Source: Nitrobacter vulgaris
Lineage (GTDB): Bacteria; Pseudomonadota; Alphaproteobacteria; Rhizobiales; Xanthobacteraceae
NCBI RefSeq assembly: GCF_002028545.1
Contig: NZ_MWPQ01000026.1
Location: 25,066-89,065, forward strand
DNA length: 64,000 nt
Direction: 5' to 3'
Shown: in pieces, positions 57,728 through 64,000 of the stretch
Layout: each line of letters starts with the position of its first letter
How positions within the stretch are numbered: position 1 is the stretch's first letter
Notes under the pieces: model-generated
Seen by the model: the letters and a program-made list of their open reading frames with translations, nothing else
The model's database searches: none
What the model was told of the DNA's origin: nothing
Translations under genes and position numbers: made by a program

Positions 57728-57884
57728 CTTTTCCGGCCTTGACGGGGTGAGGCGGGCTGCGGCCGTTCGTTCGGCCAAGGTTTGCTTTCTCGATTAGCCA
57801 AGATACAGGCGTTGACCCGGCTGCGGCGGGTAGCCATGTAGACCCTGTTTTCGAAGCAGAGAGCGCCTACTCAGGAGAGACGAC

Positions 57885-59024
57885 TTGAATGTAACACCAC
57901 AGCAAGTTCTCGACCGGCTGGCCGGTGTGCTCTCTCCCGGTGGCGTGGCGCTGACCGTCGCCGATGTGCTGTCGGAGATCGCTGTCAACGGCGACAAGGT
58001 ATTTTTCTCTATCAACGTCGAGGCGCCGGAAATCAAGGTCTGGGAGGAGGTTCGCGCCAACGCCGAAGCGGCCGTGCGCGCGATTCCGGGAGTGTCGGTC
58101 GCGATGGTGGCTTTGACAGCTGAACGCAAGCCGGACAGCACGACGCCAAGTTTATCGTCGCGGTCGGAGCAAGGGATTCCGCACGTGTCGACACGTCGGT
58201 CAACACAAAATTCGGCATCAGCTTCACCGATGGCGCGACAGGCGGATATTCCCGGAGTCGCCGCCATTATTGCCGTTGCTTCCGGCAAGGGCGGTGTCGG
58301 CAAGTCGACCACCGCGCTTAATCTCGCGCTGGGCCTACGGGATCTCGGTTTGCGTGTCGGTCTGCTCGATGCCGATATCTACGGGCCATCAATTCCAAGA
58401 TTGACCGGTATTCGTGAAAAGCCGCAATTGACAGACGACAAGAAGATAGTGCCCATCGGGCGGTTTGGCCTTGCCATCATGTCGGTCGGCTTTCTGATCG
58501 AGGAAGAAAGTGCGATGATCTGGCGCGGCCCGATGGTGGCCTCGGCGATCAGGCAAATGCTGCGCGATGTGGCTTGGGGCCAACTCGACGTTCTGGTCGT
58601 GGACATGCCGCCCGGAACCGGCGATGCTCAGCTGACGCTGGCTCAGAACGTGCCGCTCAAGGGCGCCGTCATCATTTCGACACCGCAGGATTTGTCACTG
58701 ATCGACGCACGGCGCGGACTTGCCATGTTCAGAAAAGTCAACGTGCCGGTTTTCGGCATTATCGAAAACATGAGTTTCTTTCAGTGTCCACATTGCGGGG
58801 GGCGAAGCGATATCTTTGGCCATGGGGGCGCGCGACACGAGGCGGAACGGCTGGGAGTACCGTTCCTTGGCGAAATCCCGCTTCATATGTCGATTCGCGA
58901 GACTTCCGATTCCGGTTATCCGGTAGTCGAGAGCCAGCCTGAGGGTCCCCATGCGGCGATCTATCGTGCCATCGCCGAAACTATTCGTGACCGGCTCCAC
59001 GACGCGGTCGCCGTAGCCCGGTGA
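57885..59024 (+). CDS. apbC: Mrp/ApbC-family iron-sulfur carrier ATPase
   Basis: 379 residues from a TTG start at 57885 with AGGAG seven bases upstream. N-terminal MIP18/DUF59-like domain (residues 1-85), a low-complexity linker, then a deviant Walker A ASGKGGVGKSTTALNLALGL, VDMPPGTGDAQLTL, and the cluster-binding CPHCGG (CxxC). It binds and delivers Fe-S clusters. Confidence 0.92.
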   Translation: MNVTPQQVLDRLAGVLSPGGVALTVADVLSEIAVNGDKVFFSINVEAPEIKVWEEVRANAEAAVRAIPGVSVAMVALTAERKPDSTTPSLSSRSEQGIPHVSTRRSTQNSASASPMARQADIPGVAAIIAVASGKGGVGKSTTALNLALGLRDLGLRVGLLDADIYGPSIPRLTGIREKPQLTDDKKIVPIGRFGLAIMSVGFLIEEESAMIWRGPMVASAIRQMLRDVAWGQLDVLVVDMPPGTGDAQLTLAQNVPLKGAVIISTPQDLSLIDARRGLAMFRKVNVPVFGIIENMSFFQCPHCGGRSDIFGHGGARHEAERLGVPFLGEIPLHMSIRETSDSGYPVVESQPEGPHAAIYRAIAETIRDRLHDAVAVAR

Positions 59025-59211
59025 TCCGATTCTAAGATTTGCATTTCCGTCACGGCGGGAGGCTTGCAAATTTCAGAATCAAAGTACCACTAGCTACAGT
59101 TTCAAGTTTCGAGTTTGAGATTCGCTTGCGGGGTTCGCTGCAACGCGATCAGCGAGGCTCAAATTCGTGTCTTCGCTGGAATCTCAAGAACTATCGTCAA
59201 AGGGATATCTA

Positions 59212-60300
59212 ATGAAACGTCGTGATTTTTTGAAAGGTTCGGCCGCGGGTGCCGCTGTCTCGGCCGTTGCCTCACCGGCGATTGCGCAATCGGCGCCTGA
59301 GATCAAGTGGCGTATGACGTCGAGCTTCCCCAAATCGCTCGACACGATCTATGGCACTGCCGAGGTCTTTACCAAGCAAGTTGCGGAAATGACCGACAAC
59401 AAATTCCAGATCCAGGTTTTCCCGGCCGAGGAGGTCGCTCCTGGATTGCAGGCGCTCGATGCGACGGCCAACAAGACGGTCGAGATGAGTCACACCGTTT
59501 CGTATTATTATGTCGGAAAGGATCCCACCTTCGCGGTTTTCGCGTCGGTCCCGTTCGGGCTCAATGGGCGCCAGCAGAATTCCTGGCTGGTTCAGGGCGG
59601 CGGCAATGAGCTTGCAAATGAATTCTTCAAGAAGTTCGGCGTCATCGGGTTTCCTTGCGGCAACACCGGTACGCAGATGGGCGGTTGGTTCCGCAAGGAG
59701 ATCAAGACCGTGGCTGATTTGTCTGGCCTGAAGATGCGGATCGGTGGCATTGCCGGTCAGGTGTTGCAGAAGGTCGGTGTGGTACCGCAGCAGCTTGCCG
59801 GGGGTAACGTTTATCCCTCGCTTGAGAAGGGTGCGATCGACGCGGCCGAATGGGTTGGCCCCTACGATGATGAAAAGCTGGGTTTTCAGAAAGTCGCCAA
59901 ATATTATTACTATCCGGGTTTCTGGGAAGGCGGACCGACAATCCATGCGTTCTGCAATCTCGAGAAGTGGAACACGTTACCAAAGACCTATCAGGCGATA
60001 TTGATGAACGCGGCGGCGACGGCCAACACCTGGATGGCTACTCGCTATGACATGCAAAATCCGGCCGCCCTTAAGCGGCTCGTTGCAGGTGGTGCCCAAC
60101 TTCGGCCGTTCAGTAATGATGTTCTCGACGCCTGCCTGAAAGCCACGAACGAATTGTGGGACGAGATTTCAGCGAACAACCCGGACTTCAAGAAGGCGAT
60201 CGACGCGATGCAAGCTTATCGATCGGACCAGTATTTGTGGTGGCAGGTGGCCGAGTATACCTATGACACCTTCATGATCCGATCGCGGACGCGCGGCTGA
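59212..60300 (+). CDS. TRAP transporter substrate-binding protein (TakP-like)
   Basis: 362 residues from ATG 59212; AAAGGGA precedes it. Twin-arginine signal KRRDFLKGSAAGAAVSA then SPAIAQ. WRMTSSFPKSLDTIYGTAEV, GLQALDATANKTVEMSHTVS and GLKMRIGGIAGQVLQKVGVV are typical of the group that binds 2-oxoacids or related carboxylates (TakP, FcbT1). The permease genes lie downstream but on the opposite strand, so this gene is transcribed separately. Confidence 0.88.
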   Translation: MKRRDFLKGSAAGAAVSAVASPAIAQSAPEIKWRMTSSFPKSLDTIYGTAEVFTKQVAEMTDNKFQIQVFPAEEVAPGLQALDATANKTVEMSHTVSYYYVGKDPTFAVFASVPFGLNGRQQNSWLVQGGGNELANEFFKKFGVIGFPCGNTGTQMGGWFRKEIKTVADLSGLKMRIGGIAGQVLQKVGVVPQQLAGGNVYPSLEKGAIDAAEWVGPYDDEKLGFQKVAKYYYYPGFWEGGPTIHAFCNLEKWNTLPKTYQAILMNAAATANTWMATRYDMQNPAALKRLVAGGAQLRPFSNDVLDACLKATNELWDEISANNPDFKKAIDAMQAYRSDQYLWWQVAEYTYDTFMIRSRTRG

Positions 60301-60411
60301 TCACATTCCAACATCGATCGTTGTTTCGCGTCCTATTTCGCGCGAAGGCGAGGTGTCCTTTGTCCGATATCCAGGCTCGCTTGTAATCGCTTGAGCGAGT
60401 GGAGTTCGCTA

Positions 60412-60506
60412 CAACGCTTTCGAGCGAAGTGGATACCGGTTCGCGTGAAGAGAACGCGTCAAAACAACAATTCAGAGCTTCGCTTCTGATTTCATCAGAA
60501 GCGATA
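60412..60506 (+). repeat. Dispersed intergenic repeat with hairpin
   Basis: Core TTCGAGCGAAGTGGATACCG, then TTCGCGTGAAGAGAACGCGT, then a perfect hairpin CGCTTCTGAT-TTC-ATCAGAAGCG at 60481-60503. Copies at 62909-63000, inverted at ~19289-19367, and a worn one at 25339-25412. It lies between the convergent TRAP genes and could serve as a bidirectional terminator. Confidence 0.75.
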
Positions 60507-60536
60507 AGACTCTAGGAACGAATCCTGAAGTTGCAT

Positions 60537-62153
60537 CTATTGTCGGTTTGTTGGTGCTGGACCCAAATCGAGCGGCGCTACATCGATAATCGGAACCTCG
60601 ATCTCGATCTTGATCTTGTTGAGATCGACGGCTGTCGCTTTGCCAAGCAGACTTGTCACGCTCGCGGGGACCGCGATCACAAGAACGACCATGATGATTT
60701 GCAATCCAATCCAGGGCACCGCGCCCCAGTAGATGTCGGAGCTCTTTACCTCTCGCGGGGCGACGCCGCGCAGGTAGAACAGCGCAAAACCGAATGGCGG
60801 GTGAAGGAACGAGGTCTGCATATTGACGCAGATCATAACGCCGAACCAGATCAAGGCCGCATCCGCACCGACGATGGGAGCGAGAAGTTTCTGGGCCACC
60901 GGAGCGATCATTGGCAGGATGATGAAGGCGATCTCGAAGAAATCGAGGAAGAACGCCAGGAAGAAGATGAAGACGTTGATGAAGATGAGAAAGCCCCATA
61001 CGCCGCCTGGCAGCGATGTCAGCAGGTGTTCCAGCCACTCGCCGCCGGATACCCCGAGAAACACCACCGAGAAACATGTCGAGCCGATCAAAATGAACGT
61101 CACCATGGTGGTGAGGCGCATCGTCGATCGATAACCCTGTTTGATGAGGTCACGCAGTCCCGGGATACGGACGGCTTCCAGACAAATCCACACGACTGCG
61201 AGATAGGTAACAGCGAACGCGATCTTGAAGACCAATCCCTCGGCCAAGAAAATTCCGACGAGCGTTCCGATGCCTCCGGTGGTCGCGCCGATGATCAGGA
61301 GTTTTCGGCCGGTACTGCTGAAATCTTTGTGGTGAATGGTCGCCAGCACGATAGCGCCGACAGCGCCCATCGCACCTGCTTCCGTCGGAGTCGCAAGGCC
61401 CAACATCATGGTGCCGAGCACGACGAAGATTAGGACGGCGGAGGGAATGATGCCCATCAGGCACTTGCGCCAAAGCGGCCAGCCGGCGAGCGTGCGGGAT
61501 TCCTGTGGCACCGGGGGGACGTGATCGGGCTTGAAGAGGCCAAGCAGGAAAGTGTAGCCGGCGAACAGCATGATCTGAAACAGCGAAGGCCCCCACGCGC
61601 CGAGATACATGTCGCCGACCGATTTTCCGAGTTGATCGGCCAGGACGATCAGCACCAGGGAAGGCGGAACGAGTTGAGTGATGGTGCCGGATGCTGCCAG
61701 CACGCCCGTGATGTAGCGAATGTTGTAACCATACCGCATCATCACGGGCATCGAGATGAGCGCCATGGCGATCACCTGAGCAGCGACCGTGCCGGTGATG
61801 GCGCCAAGGATGAACCCGACAAGTATGACCGAATAGCCAAGGCCACCGCGGATTGGTCCAAACAGTTGGCCCATCGAGTCGAGCATGTCCTCCGCGAGGC
61901 CGCAGCGCTCAAGCACCGATCCCATGAACGTAAAAAAAGGAATCGCGAGCAGCAACTCGTTAGACAGCACGCTCCCGAACACGCGCCCTGGTATGGCCTG
62001 AAGGAAATTCAGATCGAAGAAGCCAAGATGGATCGCAAGGAATCCGAACGAGAGCCCCACAGCAGCCAATGTGAAGGCGACCGGAAAGCCGATCAACATC
62101 GCCAGAACCAGGCCGCCGAACATCATCGGCGGCATCATTTCCAGCGTGATCAT
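60537..62153 (-). CDS. TRAP transporter large permease (DctM family)
   Basis: 538 residues, longer than many DctM (~430) through an insertion and a C-terminal extension. At least twelve membrane segments, with LLAIPFFTFMGSVLERCGLA, GAITGTVAAQVIAMALISMP and LTQLVPPSLVLIVLADQLGK-like motifs of the family. It forms the transport channel coupled to an ion gradient. ATGA overlap with the small permease upstream. Confidence 0.9.
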   Translation of the reverse strand: MITLEMMPPMMFGGLVLAMLIGFPVAFTLAAVGLSFGFLAIHLGFFDLNFLQAIPGRVFGSVLSNELLLAIPFFTFMGSVLERCGLAEDMLDSMGQLFGPIRGGLGYSVILVGFILGAITGTVAAQVIAMALISMPVMMRYGYNIRYITGVLAASGTITQLVPPSLVLIVLADQLGKSVGDMYLGAWGPSLFQIMLFAGYTFLLGLFKPDHVPPVPQESRTLAGWPLWRKCLMGIIPSAVLIFVVLGTMMLGLATPTEAGAMGAVGAIVLATIHHKDFSSTGRKLLIIGATTGGIGTLVGIFLAEGLVFKIAFAVTYLAVVWICLEAVRIPGLRDLIKQGYRSTMRLTTMVTFILIGSTCFSVVFLGVSGGEWLEHLLTSLPGGVWGFLIFINVFIFFLAFFLDFFEIAFIILPMIAPVAQKLLAPIVGADAALIWFGVMICVNMQTSFLHPPFGFALFYLRGVAPREVKSSDIYWGAVPWIGLQIIMVVLVIAVPASVTSLLGKATAVDLNKIKIEIEVPIIDVAPLDLGPAPTNRQ

Positions 62154-62692
62154 TGAGTCGGTCTCTCGTACGTCGCATCGATCGTGACAACGCCGAGTAG
62201 CGCCGCGACCCGCTTAATCACTTCCGAGACACCTTGAAGCGCGAGCATGATGAATCCGAGGGGGACGACGAGCTTGATCGGCCAGCGGACGAGACCACCG
62301 GCATTTCCTGACATTTCGCCGATCGCATAAGACTGCATGAAGAAAGGCCATGACAGGTAGCTGAGCAACAGGCAGGCCGGAATGAGAAGAAAAAGGGTTC
62401 CGATGAGATCAAGCCAGAGCTTGCCGCGCTCGGACAGGAACAGATAGAAGATCTCGACGCGGACGTGTTCGTTGCGTTTGAAGGTATAAGATGCACCGAA
62501 CATTACGAGGATGGCGAACATGTACCACTGCAATTCGAGCCAGCTGTTCGAGCTGTAGTCGAAGGCATATCGGATCATCGCATTCCCGGCACTCACCAGC
62601 ACGGCAAGCAGCACAAGGATATTGCATACGTACCCAACCTTTTCATTGAGCCGGTCGATAGCCGTGCTAAGCGCCAGTAACGGACGCATCAA
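62150..62692 (-). CDS. TRAP transporter small permease (DctQ family)
   Basis: 180 residues with four membrane segments and the DctQ pattern NSWLELQWYMFAILVMFGAS, TFKRNEHVRVEIFY. Works with the large permease, whose start overlaps its stop. The first gene of this operon; the binding protein is not part of it. Confidence 0.88.
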   Translation of the reverse strand: MMRPLLALSTAIDRLNEKVGYVCNILVLLAVLVSAGNAMIRYAFDYSSNSWLELQWYMFAILVMFGASYTFKRNEHVRVEIFYLFLSERGKLWLDLIGTLFLLIPACLLLSYLSWPFFMQSYAIGEMSGNAGGLVRWPIKLVVPLGFIMLALQGVSEVIKRVAALLGVVTIDATYERPTQ

Positions 62693-63160
62693 TTTCCTCC
62701 CGGTGGCCGCCGAGCGCGATCACTGAAGCCAGACTTCAGACCCCCAGTATCTCCGAAGCCGCAACACCGGTTGTTTGTGCCAGATTGTGGAATACGGCGG
62801 CCTGTCGGATGCTGGCTATGAAGGGCGTCGCACCATTCCAATGCTACGTTGCCACAGTCAACCGGGCCGTTGATGGTTTTGGGGTGTGGCGGACCGCTGA
62901 GCGGTTATAGCGTTTTCGAGCGAAGTGGATACCGGCTCGCGTGAAGAAAACGCGTTAGATGAGAGTCATGGAGCAGCTTCTGATTTCGTCAGAAGCGGAA
63001 GGCTCCAGGAAATCACGACTTGGATAGAAGCCTTTGAGAATGTCATTGCGGGCATGGGGTTTCGGATCAAGCCCCACGCATAATGGATCACCGATACCGT
63101 CAAGGCAGGTCCGCCAACCTTCGCTTCGGGATGCGGCCAGACGGGCGAATGTCTAAATCG
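62693..63160. other. 468-base gene-free stretch before the moaA end
   Basis: It contains one dispersed repeat (62909-63000) and the promoter side of the TRAP permease operon. Small open frames near 63083 overlap moaA antisense and show no coding character. Confidence 0.6.
62909..63000 (+). repeat. Dispersed intergenic repeat, second full copy
   Basis: AGCGTTTTCGAGCGAAGTGG then ATACCGGCTCGCGTGAAGAA and a hairpin GCTTCTGAT-TTC-GTCAGAAGC at 62976-62996. Same orientation as the copy at 60412; the variable middle differs. Confidence 0.75.
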
Positions 63161-64000
63161 CTACCCGCCGGTTACGCTCATGTGACGGCTTACACTCGGA
63201 CGGTTGTGACGGTCGATAATAAAATCGTGGCCTTTCGGCTTGAGGCCGATGGCGCGATCGATCGTCTCGTACAGCAGATCGTCGGTGGGTGATGCGCGGA
63301 GCGGCCGGCGCAGATCGGAGGCGTCTTCGTGTCCGAGGCAGGTATGCAGGGTGCCGGTGCAGGTGATACGGACGCGGTTGCAGGATTCGCAGAAATTGTG
63401 GGTCATCGGCGTGATGAAGCCAAGTTTGCCGCCGGTCTCACTGACTCGAACGTAGCGGGCGGGACCGCCTGTACTGTCATCGAGGTCCGTGAGGGTGTAT
63501 TGACCTTCGAGCCGAGCGCGCAGCATGGATAGCGGCAGGTACTGATCGGCGCGGGATGCGCCGATATCGCCCATCGGCATGACTTCGATGAGAGTCAGTG
63601 CCATATCTCGACTGTGCGCCCATTCCATCAGGGATGGAATTTCGTCCTCGTTCAGGTGTTTGAGCGCAACCGCATTGATCTTGACCGCGAGGCCCGCGGC
63701 TTGTGCAGCGTCAATGCCTGCCATGACTTTCTGGATGTCGCCCCAGCGCGTGATCTCACGAAATCTGGCAGGGTCAAGCGTATCGAGCGACACGTTGATC
63801 CGTCGCACGCCGCAATCCTTAAGCTCGTTCGCGAAACGGGCCAATTGCGATCCGTTTGTCGTGAGCGTCAGCTCCTTCAGCGCCCCTGTCCCGAGATGGC
63901 GAGACAAGGAGCGGATCAGCGACATCACGTTGCGGCGAACCAGCGGCTCCCCACCTGTCAGCCGCAGCTTGCGCACGCCCTTGGCGATGAAAGCCGAACA
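63161..64000 (-). CDS. moaA: GTP 3',8-cyclase MoaA, 3' part
   Basis: 280 codons are visible; the start and the N-terminal CxxxCxxC radical-SAM cluster lie beyond the window edge. Visible: [17 protein letters not shown] (SAM-binding), [31 protein letters not shown], and the C-terminal cluster motif [20 protein letters not shown]. First step of molybdenum cofactor synthesis. Ends on GG like other MoaA. Confidence 0.95.
   Translation of the reverse strand, partial: CSAFIAKGVRKLRLTGGEPLVRRNVMSLIRSLSRHLGTGALKELTLTTNGSQLARFANELKDCGVRRINVSLDTLDPARFREITRWGDIQKVMAGIDAAQAAGLAVKINAVALKHLNEDEIPSLMEWAHSRDMALTLIEVMPMGDIGASRADQYLPLSMLRARLEGQYTLTDLDDSTGGPARYVRVSETGGKLGFITPMTHNFCESCNRVRITCTGTLHTCLGHEDASDLRRPLRASPTDDLLYETIDRAIGLKPKGHDFIIDRHNRPSVSRHMSVTGG

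Noticed and set aside
60531-61433. A 300-codon plus-strand frame opposite the TRAP large permease
   Set aside because: Its composition (Asp/Glu/His/Arg rich) is that expected of the antisense of membrane-segment codons; the minus-strand permease is clear.

Overview
The window looks like chromosomal DNA of an alphaproteobacterium of the Bradyrhizobium/Rhodopseudomonas/Nitrobacter/Afipia group (Nitrobacteraceae). The evidence is GC-rich sequence, the gene order ccmI-ccmE-ccmF-ccmH / degP / two-component pair / glnE, a FeuP/FeuQ-type pair, an RcGTA-like tail cluster, and short dispersed repeats with a CGAGCGAAGTGGATACCGG core. This is judged by family recognition; no database search was run.

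Region 1 (1-4308) is the most unusual part. It is a decayed tandem array of toxin/immunity cassettes. Two toxin types (T1, T2) share a ~95-residue N-terminal module and end in a DHHIV-type HNH/EndoVII nuclease domain. Each is coupled by a 1-4 nt overlap to a DUF2019-like gene, the probable immunity gene, of class A or class B. With the fossils included, the order is T1(nonsense)-A, T2-B, (T1 tail)-A(frameshift), (T2 tail)-B(fragment), leader-A, (T2 tail)-B. That is three copies of an A-B block, of which only one toxin is intact. Pieces of the 3' end of the adjacent trypsin-like protease gene lie after each class A gene, which records how the array grew.

Region 2 (4323-16939) holds the trypsin-like protease (minus strand) and then a compact plus-strand gene transfer agent (GTA)/phage-tail operon: homologs of RcGTA g6, g8, g9, g10, g10.1, g11, g12, g13, g14 and g15. 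A DUF2793 fibre-like gene and a lysis-like module follow (GH19 endolysin, TM/coiled-coil protein, holin, lipoprotein). Head genes g1-g5 are not in the window and no g7 lies between g6 and g8. The toxin array sits directly upstream of g6.

Region 3 (17076-32670) carries feuPQ-like regulators, a conserved protein of unknown function, the cytochrome c maturation operon ccmIEFH, a DegP-like periplasmic protease, a strongly structured intergenic segment that may be a small RNA, a second OmpR-type pair, and glnE.

Region 4 (32678-37671) carries a PAS sensor kinase, a CDF metal transporter with an expanded C-terminus, a VanZ-like membrane protein, and an HU-like protein with a UUCG-loop terminator.

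Region 5 (37763-53769) is an alpha-glucan/trehalose island on the minus strand: glgE, treS-maltokinase fusion, glgB, glgX and treZ, mostly start/stop-overlapped, then glgP, with malQ divergent. Together they encode the GlgE route (trehalose to maltose to maltose-1-phosphate to branched glucan) and glucan breakdown. treY is absent here.

Region 6 (53889-64000) carries a retropepsin-like protease, a second sensor kinase, a beta-hydroxyacid dehydrogenase, a VOC protein, an Mrp/ApbC Fe-S carrier, a TRAP transporter whose binding protein converges on its permease genes, and the 3' part of moaA.
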